Shown in pieces: positions 1-7,970 of a DNA stretch of 64,000 bases. Numbering within the stretch: position 1 is the first letter of the stretch; each line of letters starts with the position of its first letter. Position numbers and translations under genes: made by a program. Origin of the DNA: an uncultured Ilumatobacter sp. (lineage in GTDB: Bacteria; Actinomycetota; Acidimicrobiia; Acidimicrobiales; Ilumatobacteraceae); NCBI GenBank assembly GCA_937919625.1, contig CALFRK010000175.1, positions 46,423 through 110,422 of the forward strand, in the 5' to 3' direction. The notes under the pieces were generated by a model. It was not told the origin of the DNA, made no database searches, and saw only the letters and a program-made list of their open reading frames with translations.

Positions 1-776
1 ACGTACACGATGTCGTTGGCGCAGCAGATCTGCCACAACCGCTGGAGGTAGTCGGCGGGCGGCATGATCACACCACCAGACCCCATGATCGGCTCGGCGA
101 AGAAGGCACCGACCCGATCAGCACCCAGCTCGGCGACCTTGGCCTGGAACTCGGCGACTAGGTCGTCGGCGAACTCCTGCTCGGTTCGGCCGTCGCCGTA
201 CCGGTAAAAATTGGGCGACGAGAGGTGATGGATCGTGTCGTCGATGTAGTTGAAACCGGGCACACGGTCGCCGGGCTTGCCCCCGATCGAGACGGCCGCA
301 TAGGTCGTGCCGTGATAGGCGTCGACGCGACTGATCACGTGGCGTTTCTCGGGCGTTCCCCTGGCGAATTGGTAGAACTGGATCATCCGGTAGGCGACAT
401 CGACGGCGGTCGACCCACCGCTCGACAGGAACACGTGGTTCAGATCGCCCGGCGCCAGCGAGGCGAGCTTCTCGCACAGCAGGCCGGCGGGCAGATTGGT
501 CATATCTGTAAACGGATTGGAGTAGGCCAACTGGCGCACCTGCTCGGCGATCGCGTTCGCCATCTCGTCGCGACCGAGCCCGATGTTGGTGCACCACATA
601 CCGCCGACGGCGTCGATGTAGCTGCGCCCCTCGCTGTCGACGAGTCGAGCGCCGGCACCACGCTCGATCGGCAATACGTCATCGACCAGATAGGTGTCGA
701 ACACCTGATACGGGTGGATGAAGTGCTTTCGATCGCGCTCGACGATGTCGGCAGTGGAACCCGCGTCTCGGTGCAT
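1..776 (-). CDS. Class III aminotransferase, partial (3' end outside window)
   Basis: PLP-dependent class III (omega-amino acid:pyruvate type) aminotransferase. About 258 residues are visible, and the C-terminal part with the PLP lysine lies left of base 1. Visible family landmarks are a substrate-binding start (residues ~18-60), an INxxxxDAVGGMW-like block, LSSGGSTAVDVAYRM (the cofactor phosphate-binding region), the DAYHGTTYAAVS block and AEPIMGSGGVIMPP. I chose the ATG at 776, which begins MHRDAGST; another ATG at 784 is out of frame. The gene is divergent from the LigD-like gene with about 100 bp between. The substrate (beta-alanine, putrescine, taurine and others) cannot be told from this part. 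Confidence 0.9.
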   Translation of the reverse strand, partial: MHRDAGSTADIVERDRKHFIHPYQVFDTYLVDDVLPIERGAGARLVDSEGRSYIDAVGGMWCTNIGLGRDEMANAIAEQVRQLAYSNPFTDMTNLPAGLLCEKLASLAPGDLNHVFLSSGGSTAVDVAYRMIQFYQFARGTPEKRHVISRVDAYHGTTYAAVSIGGKPGDRVPGFNYIDDTIHHLSSPNFYRYGDGRTEQEFADDLVAEFQAKVAELGADRVGAFFAEPIMGSGGVIMPPADYLQRLWQICCANDIVY

Positions 777-877
777 CGCCCCATCGTGCCACGCCGACAC
801 CGTTACCGCAGGTGCCCTGCCTGCGCTGCCAAAGGCGCCTGGCACCTGCGGCAAGGGTGCCGATGTAGCGTCGAGGG

Positions 878-1900
878 ATGGGGCAAGAGGAGCACGGGGA
901 CCCGATCGAGCTGATTGCCGACGGGCGCCCCGTCAGCATTACCAATCCCGACAAGGTGTTGTTCCCCAAGCTCGGGCTGACCAAACTCGACCTCGCCAAC
1001 TATTACCTGTCGGTCGGTTCGGCGCTGATGCCGTGGATCCGTGACCGGCCAGTACTGCTCGAGCGTTACCCGAACGGTGTCGGCAACAAATCGTTCTGGC
1101 AGAAACGGGTCCCCGACTCGGCGCCCGACTGGCTGGTCACGACCACCGTCCAGACGATCAATGGCACCCCATCACGGGCGCTCGTGATAGCCGACCTCGC
1201 GCACGTGTTGTGGGCCGCCAACATGGGCGTTCTAGGGCTGCACGTGTGGCAGTACCGGGCCGACAAGCCTCAGTGGGCAGACGAGCTGCGGATCGACCTC
1301 GACCCCTCCCAGGGTCAGAGCTTCGACCACGTCCGCGAGGCGGCGATGTGCGTGCGGCTGTACTTCGCCGATCGAGGCATCCGTTCGTATGTGAAGACCA
1401 CGGGCAGCAAGGGCCTCCACATCTACGTACGGGTGGTAGATGGGTATGACTCGTTCGCTGTGCGGGGCGCGTCGGTGGCGGTCGCCCGTGACCTGGCCCG
1501 GCAGCATCCAGATCTGATCACCGACCAGTGGTGGAAGGAACTGCGTGAGGGCAAGGTGTTCGTCGACTTCAATCAGAACGCGCCGCACAAGAACGTGTTC
1601 GGGGCGTGGGGGGTTCGGCCACGGGTCGGCGCCCAAGTGTCGACCCCGATCGAGTGGGACGAGTTGATAAATGTGATGCCTGACGAACTGACGCTGCTCA
1701 CGGTGCCCGGTCGCCTCGCCGAGCGCGGCGATCCGTGGGCCGACATGGAGGACGCTCCTCAAGACATCGCTCCACTGATCGAGCAGTTCGCCGAGGACAT
1801 CGCCGACGGCATTCCCGATTCGCCGTGGCCACCTGTGTACCCGAAGATGCCGAACGAGGCGCCGCGGGTGCAACCGAGCCGGGCCCGAAAGCCGAAGTGA
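878..1900 (+). CDS. ligD: LigD-type primase-polymerase domain protein (stand-alone)
   Basis: A 340-residue protein matching the polymerase (PrimPol/AEP) domain of bacterial NHEJ ligase D, with no ligase or nuclease domain. The catalytic metal ligands are visible: DLDP (D140, D142) and the third Asp in VDFNQN (D230). The nucleotide-binding block TTGSKGLH lies at 174-181. In the family this domain adds ribo- or deoxynucleotides at broken ends together with Ku. No Ku or ligase gene is in the window. Actinobacteria often carry such stand-alone copies, so this need not be a truncation. GAGGG lies directly before the ATG, too close for a normal SD. Confidence 0.92.
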   Translation: MGQEEHGDPIELIADGRPVSITNPDKVLFPKLGLTKLDLANYYLSVGSALMPWIRDRPVLLERYPNGVGNKSFWQKRVPDSAPDWLVTTTVQTINGTPSRALVIADLAHVLWAANMGVLGLHVWQYRADKPQWADELRIDLDPSQGQSFDHVREAAMCVRLYFADRGIRSYVKTTGSKGLHIYVRVVDGYDSFAVRGASVAVARDLARQHPDLITDQWWKELREGKVFVDFNQNAPHKNVFGAWGVRPRVGAQVSTPIEWDELINVMPDELTLLTVPGRLAERGDPWADMEDAPQDIAPLIEQFAEDIADGIPDSPWPPVYPKMPNEAPRVQPSRARKPK

Positions 1901-2008
1901 CCGGCCGAAGGCTTTCGTGCCACCGCCCGGCGGAGTAGGTTCGTACCGACAGGTTCGGACTGACCCCGTTGGTACTGCCGAAGGAATTCGAGACGACGGA
2001 GGCAACAG

Positions 2009-2383
2009 ATGCAACTCACTATCAGTGCCGCGATCACAGCCCGGTGGGGCCATCGCGTCGACGGGTTGATCCACACGCACGCGTGGACGGTCGAGGCAAC
2101 GGTCGAGGGGCCGGCGGATGCACCGATGGTGTTCCCTGCCGACGACCTTGAACGGTTGCTCGTCGACACCGTCCGCCCGTGGGAGGGCCACTACCTCACA
2201 CACGAGAATACGGACGCGTGGAAGGGTTACGAGCCGATCGTCTGGGATGCCGAGCCGACGGTCGAGGAGATCACCCGGCGGCTCTGGCTGGAGCTCGACA
2301 GGCAGGTCCCGAACCTGGTATCGATCGCGCTCGTCGAAAGCAACGAGTTCGATCGCTGTCGTACCGTGCGACTGGTTGCCTGA
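2009..2383 (+). CDS. 6-pyruvoyl-tetrahydropterin synthase / QueD-like protein
   Basis: 124 residues, the usual length for the T-fold PTPS/QueD family. Likely metal ligands are H15 and the HTH pair H22/H24. PTVEEI (83-88) and VESNEF (109-114, with the catalytic-type Glu) fit the C-terminal half of the fold. The usual catalytic Cys a few residues before the HxH motif is absent (RVDGLIHTH), so the classical PTPS or QueD reaction is uncertain. No folate or queuosine genes lie nearby. The family assignment comes from motif order only, and a divergent pterin-binding role is equally possible. Confidence 0.72.
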   Translation: MQLTISAAITARWGHRVDGLIHTHAWTVEATVEGPADAPMVFPADDLERLLVDTVRPWEGHYLTHENTDAWKGYEPIVWDAEPTVEEITRRLWLELDRQVPNLVSIALVESNEFDRCRTVRLVA

Positions 2384-2560
2384 GCACCGCAGGCGCCCAA
2401 CGAACACCTAAGAACGGGCGTCACCGACTTTCTTGCAACACTTCTCGCCGCTCGTGCGCCGTAGGGGGTGATGGAGGGAATGCGTAGCACCAAAACCGTG
2501 GCGGTCCGACAGGGGCCCGCCGCCACGCTCGAGGTGCTGTAGCGCGCCGAGTACACCGGC

Positions 2561-2959
2561 ATGGTGCGACTCGCATTCACGCTCATCGGGAACAACGCCG
2601 AAGCCGAAGAAATCGTCCAGGACTCGTTCGTGGAGATCTCCCAGCGCTTCGACGAGTTGGACCAGTCCGGCGCCTACCTGCGCACCGTCGTGGTGAGCAG
2701 GTGCCGGTCGACGCTGCGGAGACGACGCGTCATGCAACTTCACGCACCGACGCGACCACCCGATCTGACTCCGGAGGTCGAGTCGCTGTGGGGCGTGCTG
2801 GACCAACTTCCCGAGCATCAACGCATCGTCGTGGTACTCAAGTACTACTGCGGATACAGGGCCTCGGAGATCGCCAAGATCATCGACCAACCCGCCGCCA
2901 CCGTGCGCTCGCACCTGCGACGTGCACTCGGCGCGATGCGCAAGGAGTTTTCGTCATGA
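2561..2959 (+). CDS. ECF sigma factor (SigE-like), N-terminus interrupted upstream by TAG
   Basis: Sigma-70 region 2 (LAFTLIGNNAEAEEIVQDSF, then YLRTVVVSRCRSTLRRR) and region 4 (LPEHQRIVVVLKYYCGYRASEIA plus a helix-turn-helix to residue ~125) are clear. Read from the first available ATG (2561) the protein is 132 residues and lacks the first helix. The same frame continues upstream to ATGs at 2480 and 2471 behind a GGAGGG sequence, encoding ATLEVL-stop-RAEYTGMVRLA. The TAG at 2540-2542 sits where the family has an aromatic residue (LYRxEY). This suggests a nonsense mutation, re-initiation at 2561 or a base error. The stop codon overlaps the next gene (ATGA). Confidence 0.82.
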   Translation: MVRLAFTLIGNNAEAEEIVQDSFVEISQRFDELDQSGAYLRTVVVSRCRSTLRRRRVMQLHAPTRPPDLTPEVESLWGVLDQLPEHQRIVVVLKYYCGYRASEIAKIIDQPAATVRSHLRRALGAMRKEFSS

Positions 2960-4386
2960 GTCGCTTCGAGCAAGCCATCGAAGTCGGCCTGCGACAGATC
3001 GCCGACCGAGCAACTCCATCTCCCGATGCCTGGGACTCGATCCTGACCCGGATCGCCGACCAGGAACCATTTCACGAGACGGAGATCATCATGCTCACTG
3101 ACAACACCACCCGAACCAAGCGCTGGCCCCTGTACGCAGCGGCAGCAGCCGTTGCCGCTCTCCTGGTCGGCGGCATCGCACTGCTCGTCCGTGACGACGG
3201 CCCAGAGGCGCCCGCCATCCCACCGTCACCGACGACACCGGAGGTGCTCCCTGCCCCCGGACCCGAGGCGGAAACAGGAACACTGCCAGCGGTCGGCTCG
3301 CAGGTCGCACCCGGCACCTACACCAGCGACGCCAGCGGCGTTCCGGTCACGCTCGACCTCGGTGAAGGCTCCACCGCACCGTGGACCGTGGTCTCGAACG
3401 ACGTCAACGGCATCCAGCTGATATCCGACGACACCGGCCGCGAGTTCATGGCGATCGGACGAATCGGTTCGTGGATGTCCTTCGACGAAGCCCGTGACGA
3501 ACAGACACGCGGTACCGCCAGCATCGCCCCCGACAACGTCGACGGTTGGATCGAGGCGAACGGCATCATCGACGTCGACAGCGGCGACGTCGAGGTCGGA
3601 GGTCGTCCTGCCAAGTACCGGATGGTCCGACTCGACACAACCCCCGGAGCGACCGCCGACTGGTGCCCGCTCGGAGCGACCGCCGACTGGTGCCCGCTCG
3701 GAGAGCAGCCCTGCCTCTGGGCTGCCGCCGGTTCGGCCGACACAGTCGCTGCGGACGCCACCCCGATTCCATTCTCCCGTGATCGCCAGCATGCCATCTG
3801 GCTGGTCGACATGGGCGAGTTCGAGCCGCTGATCATCCTCGGAATCCCAAACCTGGCCGACGAGGACGCATGGTTCGAAGACGTCGTACAGCCGATTGTC
3901 GACAGCATTCAGCTCGGCGAACCGGCGCCCGCCGTCGAGGGTGGCACGGCGCGGGTCCCGCTGCGGATGACGGTTGACAGCGCCTGGAGCGGCACCCGAG
4001 TCGACGGCGACCCGGATGCGGACGGTGTCACACCGATCTCCGGCCAGCTCGACTTCACCGGTGGAATGACCGGTGAGGCGATGCTCACCGGCGAACGGCG
4101 AATCATCCCGCCGGACGGCGACGTCGAAGGCACCGCCGACTACCTGTTCACAGGGAGCATCGACGGCGTCGGCACAGGAACGTTCTCCATCTCCGACGAG
4201 TGGTCGAAGATCAACGGGAACTTCAGTTTCACCGGTGATCCCATTCAGATCACCAACGGAACCGACGACTTCGAAGGGATGACCGGCACCGTCGAGATCG
4301 TGATCGAGACATCGACCTCCGATGGTCCCACGGAGACCGTCACGGGCACGATGACGATCACCATCACCCTGCCCCACTCAGGCTGA
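2956..4386 (+). CDS. Membrane-anchored anti-sigma-factor-like protein
   Basis: 476 residues, starting at the ATG that overlaps the sigma factor stop codon (ATGA), so the two genes are translationally coupled. The N-terminal ~45 residues are cytoplasmic (MSRFEQAIEVGLRQIADRA). One transmembrane helix follows (YAAAAAVAALLVGGIALLV), then a Pro/Ala/Glu-rich linker and a long extracytoplasmic region. Position and topology are typical of an anti-sigma factor, but I do not see a zinc-binding HxxxCxxC motif. The C-terminal half, rich in Thr/Gly beta-strand sequence, matches no family I recognise. An in-frame 27-bp tandem duplication lies in the middle. Confidence 0.75.
   Translation: MSRFEQAIEVGLRQIADRATPSPDAWDSILTRIADQEPFHETEIIMLTDNTTRTKRWPLYAAAAAVAALLVGGIALLVRDDGPEAPAIPPSPTTPEVLPAPGPEAETGTLPAVGSQVAPGTYTSDASGVPVTLDLGEGSTAPWTVVSNDVNGIQLISDDTGREFMAIGRIGSWMSFDEARDEQTRGTASIAPDNVDGWIEANGIIDVDSGDVEVGGRPAKYRMVRLDTTPGATADWCPLGATADWCPLGEQPCLWAAAGSADTVAADATPIPFSRDRQHAIWLVDMGEFEPLIILGIPNLADEDAWFEDVVQPIVDSIQLGEPAPAVEGGTARVPLRMTVDSAWSGTRVDGDPDADGVTPISGQLDFTGGMTGEAMLTGERRIIPPDGDVEGTADYLFTGSIDGVGTGTFSISDEWSKINGNFSFTGDPIQITNGTDDFEGMTGTVEIVIETSTSDGPTETVTGTMTITITLPHSG
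3646..3699 (+). repeat. 27-bp perfect tandem duplication inside the anti-sigma-like gene
   Basis: Two identical 27-base units (3646-3672 and 3673-3699), each encoding GATADWCPL. The repeat keeps the frame, duplicates a Cys and a Trp, and is followed by a partial third unit (GGAG). Confidence 0.95.
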
Positions 4387-4408
4387 CCATCCATCCACTT
4401 GCACGGCC

Positions 4409-4437
4409 GCCGCCGGGATCCGTTTGGTCCCGGCGGC
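4409..4437. terminator. Bidirectional hairpin between convergent genes
   Basis: A perfect 10-bp GC-rich stem (GCCGCCGGGA / TCCCGGCGGC) with a 9-nt loop lies in the 72 bp between the converging anti-sigma-like gene and the YCII gene. There is no T-tract on either side. Confidence 0.6.
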
Positions 4438-4458
4438 AGCGCGTCGACGCTGACCACG

Positions 4459-4779
4459 TCACATGTTGACTTCGAAGGTTTCGCCGACCTCGACCGTGCC
4501 TGCGCTGAGGGTCACTACGGGGCAGCCCTTGGCGATCTCGCAGGCGGCTGCCATGTCGGGCGCTTCGACCAGGCCGAAGCCGCCGACCGGGTTGGCGCCT
4601 CCGCCATCGGTGACCGAGTCGGCGCCGACGGTCATGATCGCCCCGACGGGAGCGCCCATGTTGGTGAATGCACCGGCGTTGGCACCCATCCATTCGCCCC
4701 AGGCGGCCATGTGCTCAGCCTGCTCTTGCTCGGACTCGGGCATTCCGCCACCGTGGTAGCTGAAGAGGTATTTGGGCAT
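4459..4779 (-). CDS. YCII-family (DGPF domain) protein
   Basis: 106 residues of the YCII/DGPF type, beginning MPKYLFSYHGGG, with a conserved middle (GAPVGAIMTVGADS) and the FGLVEAPDMAAACEIAKGCP segment. The biochemical role of this ferredoxin-fold family is mostly unknown, though members often sit beside ECF sigma factors or ArsR/SRPBCC genes, as here. AGGAG lies 8 nt before the ATG. It is the last gene of the ArsR-SRPBCC-YCII set, about 50 bp after the fusion gene. Confidence 0.88.
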   Translation of the reverse strand: MPKYLFSYHGGGMPESEQEQAEHMAAWGEWMGANAGAFTNMGAPVGAIMTVGADSVTDGGGANPVGGFGLVEAPDMAAACEIAKGCPVVTLSAGTVEVGETFEVNM

Positions 4780-4829
4780 GGCATGTCTCCTGTGTGATTG
4801 GGTGGTTGTTCGATGAAAGCCGGGGTCGC

Positions 4830-5825
4830 TCAGGTCGCGCGACCGGTGAACGCCATCAACTTGCTGACGGCGTCGTCATTGGCCGGCTCGGCGATTTCTG
4901 CGAAACCCTTGCCCTCGCCGCGGTTCTCGGGTCGGATGATCTGTTGGGCGACGCCGGTGACGAAGGCGGTCAGAGCTGCGGGTGCCGAGAACGACTGGTC
5001 GGTGGCTCGGGCGAAGTCCCATGCGTGGATGAAGAACTCGAGGCTCAGGATCCCAGCCGGCACGGTGGCCGGCGCCTGGCCGCCGAAGAAGGGCAACTCG
5101 CCCTCGGTGCCGTGAGCGCGCCATGCTGCGAGTGCCCCTTCGGCCGCGTGGGCAATGTAGTCCTCCGCCGTTGTGGCCTGGATCTTCTCGGGGATCTCTG
5201 CGCCGACCATCCCGCCGAGCGCGCGCAAGCTGCCCATCAGGTGCTCGACTAGTTGGTGCACCGTGAAATCGGCGCACGGGGTCGGCAACTCACGATGCTC
5301 GGAGGTGAAGGGCAACATCACATGGCGGCACAGCGCCCAGCTGGCCTCAGCCGCCGACAAATGATCGGGTTCGTCGCCCCCAGAGGCCCACGGGTCAAGA
5401 CCCGCATCGCCGGCGCTGACAGCGTTGCCGAGTCGATCCATGTAGTGCGTCCAGCCCGCACAGTGGCTGACCGCCTGATCAGAAGACAGACCGTGGTGGG
5501 TGAGTCGGACGAGCGTCTTGTCGCCGGCCGGCTCGATGTCGACCACGATCGTCGATGCGCCCGGCGGGAGGTCGTCGGAATCGACCCAACCCCATGTGAA
5601 GATGATCCGCTTGCCGGGATCGATCTCGGTGAACGTGCCGCTGGCGATGTGTCCCGGTGCCAAGGTCATCCTGTAGTCGCCGCCGACCCGTAGATCGACG
5701 GCGGCGCTGACGGCCTGCCACCGGCGCAGCCGCTCGGGTTCAGTGAACAGGGCGAACGCTTCCTCAGGTGTGGCGTCGATGATGCGCTCGAATGAAACCG
5801 CGTCGGTGTGGGCTGTGTCGGTCAT
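4830..5825 (-). CDS. SRPBCC (AHSA1-like) / TIGR03086 fusion protein
   Basis: 331 residues in two parts. Residues ~8-140 are an SRPBCC/Activator-of-Hsp90-like ligand-binding domain (FERIIDATPEEAFALFTEPERL, then IIFTWGWVDSDDLPPGAS and TLVRLTHHGL). Residues ~160-325 are a TIGR03086-type DinB/mycothiol-maleylpyruvate-isomerase-like domain (TPCADFTVHQLVEHLMGSL, then GILSLEFFIHAWDFARATDQ). Its start overlaps the ArsR stop (ATGA). ArsR-SRPBCC pairs are common; here the SRPBCC gene is also fused to a putative metal-binding domain. Substrate unknown. Confidence 0.88.
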   Translation of the reverse strand: MTDTAHTDAVSFERIIDATPEEAFALFTEPERLRRWQAVSAAVDLRVGGDYRMTLAPGHIASGTFTEIDPGKRIIFTWGWVDSDDLPPGASTIVVDIEPAGDKTLVRLTHHGLSSDQAVSHCAGWTHYMDRLGNAVSAGDAGLDPWASGGDEPDHLSAAEASWALCRHVMLPFTSEHRELPTPCADFTVHQLVEHLMGSLRALGGMVGAEIPEKIQATTAEDYIAHAAEGALAAWRAHGTEGELPFFGGQAPATVPAGILSLEFFIHAWDFARATDQSFSAPAALTAFVTGVAQQIIRPENRGEGKGFAEIAEPANDDAVSKLMAFTGRAT

Positions 5826-6172
5826 TGCTTCGATTCCTTGATTGTCAGGGGTTCTGGAGCTGCCAGAGGATCTGGCTGCTTGTTGGCTCTCGCCGCCGAC
5901 TCGAGGTCGTCTAGCTCATTGATGAGAAACACTTCGATCGCGGCCCGGGCACGACTCAACCCATCAGGGTTGATGCGATACAGGCGCTCGCGGCCGGATC
6001 GACGCTGAGTGACGACGCCGGAGTCCTTGAGCACCTTGAGGTGCTGCGAGACCGCTGGTCGACTGATGTCGATCGTCTCTGCGATCACGCCGACCGCTGC
6101 CTCGCCGAGCTCGGAGAGACGAGCCAGGATCTCGCGCCGCCGAGGTTCGGAGACAGCGTCGAGCGGGTGCAT
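5822..6172 (-). CDS. ArsR-family transcriptional regulator
   Basis: 116-residue winged helix-turn-helix repressor. The HTH is in IAETIDISRPAVSQHLKVLK, followed by the wing VVTQRRSGRERLYRINP. There are no CxC metal-binding cysteines in the recognition helix, so metal sensing is unlikely. This is the ArsR subgroup that is co-transcribed with SRPBCC genes. The promoter and a matching inverted repeat sit directly before its start, consistent with autoregulation. The mRNA appears leaderless. Confidence 0.92.
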   Translation of the reverse strand: MHPLDAVSEPRRREILARLSELGEAAVGVIAETIDISRPAVSQHLKVLKDSGVVTQRRSGRERLYRINPDGLSRARAAIEVFLINELDDLESAARANKQPDPLAAPEPLTIKESKQ

Positions 6173-6178
6173 AGAGAC

Positions 6179-6207
6179 ACGTTAGTGGTGACTTACCGAT
6201 TAGTCAA
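6179..6207 (-). promoter_or_regulatory. Leaderless promoter of the arsR operon with overlapping operator
   Basis: On the minus strand TTGACT (6207-6202), a 17-bp spacer and TAACGT (6184-6179) end 6 nt before the arsR ATG. Transcription should start at or next to the ATG. An inverted repeat TGACT-N8-AGTCA (6189-6206) covers the -35 element and part of the spacer, a good position for autorepression. Confidence 0.65.
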
Positions 6208-6275
6208 CTTGTTCACCCTCTCGCACATCGGCGCCGAGGTGTCGATCTGGGCCACCGCCTGACATCCTGTCTACT

Positions 6276-6842
6276 GTGACGATCTCGTTCGACGACTTCG
6301 CCGACCTGGTTCGGTCGCGGCGTACACACATGCTGGTAGACCGTCGGCGGCCGGTGCCGACCGAGCTGGTCGAGCAGCTGTGCGAGCTCGGTACGTGGGC
6401 ACCGAACCACAAAAGAACCTGGCCGTGGAAGTTCGCCTCGTTCACCGGCGAAGGCCGATTGCGGTTGGGCGAGGCCTTCGTCGACGACATGAACGAGCGC
6501 GATGTCGGCGATCAAGGCAAGCGGCTCAAGACACTCACCAAGTACACCCGTGCGCCACTTACTCTGGTGGTTGGGTGCGCCGCCCATCAGAGCGCCACGT
6601 TCCACGACGAGAACCGCGACGCGGTCTCGGCCGCGATCCAGAACATCCTGCTGGGCGCCACGGCGGCCGGGTTGGCCTCTTTCTGGTCGACGGCACCGCT
6701 GATCGATTCGCAGCGTGTGCTCGAACTGTGTGGCTTCGAACCGAGCGACCGCATTCTGGCGACCATCTATCTCGGCTGGCCGAGCGCGTCGGTCGCTGCC
6801 CCGCAACGTCCGGGCCCGGCGGTCCGCCACGTCGAGGGCTGA
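6276..6842 (+). CDS. Nitroreductase-family flavoprotein (YdjA-like)
   Basis: 188 residues, a compact nitroreductase fold binding FMN. The N-terminal FMN phosphate contact is the RSRRTHMLVDRRRPVP segment. WAPNHKRTWPWKF is the conserved aP(N)H...PWkF block, AAIQNILLGATAAGLASFW is the dimer helix, and LATIYLGWP closes the core. The substrate is unknown; the family reduces nitro groups or other electron-poor compounds with NAD(P)H. It is divergent from arsR with about 100 bp between. Confidence 0.87.
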   Translation: MTISFDDFADLVRSRRTHMLVDRRRPVPTELVEQLCELGTWAPNHKRTWPWKFASFTGEGRLRLGEAFVDDMNERDVGDQGKRLKTLTKYTRAPLTLVVGCAAHQSATFHDENRDAVSAAIQNILLGATAAGLASFWSTAPLIDSQRVLELCGFEPSDRILATIYLGWPSASVAAPQRPGPAVRHVEG

Positions 6843-6864
6843 CCCCAGCTCACGACGCTGTCGG

Positions 6865-7917
6865 TCACCAACGCAGCAGGGCAGCGACGGGACCTTCCTC
6901 AGAGGGCGGCGCTGAGACGACCCGCACCTCGGCTTGCGTGAGCAGCGCACTACGCACGGCGACATCGACCAGCCGGCCGCGCACCAAATCGTCGCGGCTC
7001 TGATGGAGCGAGGCGGTCGGGTCGAGGGTCGAGCCGCACCAGGCATCGAGTTCGTCGGACCCGTCGTCGTGAACGATCAGCGCCTGTACACGCCCTTCTC
7101 CAAGGGCTCGCAACACGTCGCTCGTATTCGTGGTGGCAGTGCGATGCGGTCGGCGGTCGGCGACCGAGCTCACGAGCACGTCCGAGTCCTGCTGCACGAG
7201 TTCAGCGATTGCGCGATCAGCTGCCGCCCAGACCGCTTCGGATTCACCCTCTTGCAGAATGACCACGAGCGGTTTGAGATCGGCGGGCAGGTGGTCGTAC
7301 AGGAAGCCGACGGCGCGGACATCGCCGGAGACACACACGAGGCGTGCCCCGACCCGGCGCACAAGATCGCTGAGCGCGTCGGCAACCTCATTGGCGTTGC
7401 TCTCCCACCGGTTTTCGGCACGCTGTTGATATCGCCGTTGTGACCAACCGCCTTGCTGCCCACGATGAATGTGCGTCAGCTCGCCCTCGACGATCACATA
7501 GTCCTCGATCGACCCTGCCGACACGGCGGCCAGGTCGGCGCCGGTGCGATCGACGAAGGCGACCACGTGTGGCAGCGCCGCCTGGCGAGACGCGAGCAAC
7601 GGCGTGACGGTCGGGATCGCGGCCAGCCGGGTCGTGTTCTTGTTGGGGTCGTCGCTGAGCAACTCGACTAGCGGCTCGTCATCGGCGGTGATAAGGGCAG
7701 CGATGCCGCCGGTTTGGTGACCGTGGTCGACTCTGGCGACCAACCCGTCGAACCGTGCCAGCAGCTTGTGCGAGGCGCCTGCGGCTTCCAGATCGCGCCT
7801 GGCGTTCTTCCATCTGATCTCGAGCCGGTGCGCAGCGTCCGACACCGAACTCGGCGTGCGAACCACCACCGACGCGAACGGACCCTGAAGGCGGTACAAA
7901 TCGGACAGCATCGTCAT
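6865..7917 (-). CDS. baeRF / Rv2629-like (eRF1-like) protein
   Basis: About 350 residues with the layout of the actinobacterial Rv2629 family: an N-terminal QGPFASVVV start, a central acidic domain, then GGWSQRRYQQRAENRW, the region that aligns with the GGQ-loop region of release factors, and a C-terminal PVAALLRW. The baeRF families are bacterial relatives of eRF1/Vms1, with proposed roles in ribosome rescue or stress. I prefer the ATG at 7917 because Rv2629 starts a few residues before the GPFAS block. A GTG at 7974 that overlaps the mutase stop (GTGA) gives 369 residues and would mean translational coupling. Confidence 0.72.
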   Translation of the reverse strand: MTMLSDLYRLQGPFASVVVRTPSSVSDAAHRLEIRWKNARRDLEAAGASHKLLARFDGLVARVDHGHQTGGIAALITADDEPLVELLSDDPNKNTTRLAAIPTVTPLLASRQAALPHVVAFVDRTGADLAAVSAGSIEDYVIVEGELTHIHRGQQGGWSQRRYQQRAENRWESNANEVADALSDLVRRVGARLVCVSGDVRAVGFLYDHLPADLKPLVVILQEGESEAVWAAADRAIAELVQQDSDVLVSSVADRRPHRTATTNTSDVLRALGEGRVQALIVHDDGSDELDAWCGSTLDPTASLHQSRDDLVRGRLVDVAVRSALLTQAEVRVVSAPPSEEGPVAALLRW

Positions 7918-7970
7918 ACCGTGACTCTGCCCCATTCGGCCGGCCGGCGCCAAGCGCAGACGATCATCGG

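Noticed and set aside
878..1900. LigD polymerase gene as a truncated full-length LigD
   Set aside because: Length and ends match stand-alone polymerase-domain proteins common in actinobacteria; no ligase sequence follows.
2540..2542. TAG in the sigma factor as a recoded codon (for example pyrrolysine)
   Set aside because: No structure or pathway supports TAG recoding here, and the position is an ordinary aromatic residue in the family; a nonsense change or re-initiation is simpler.
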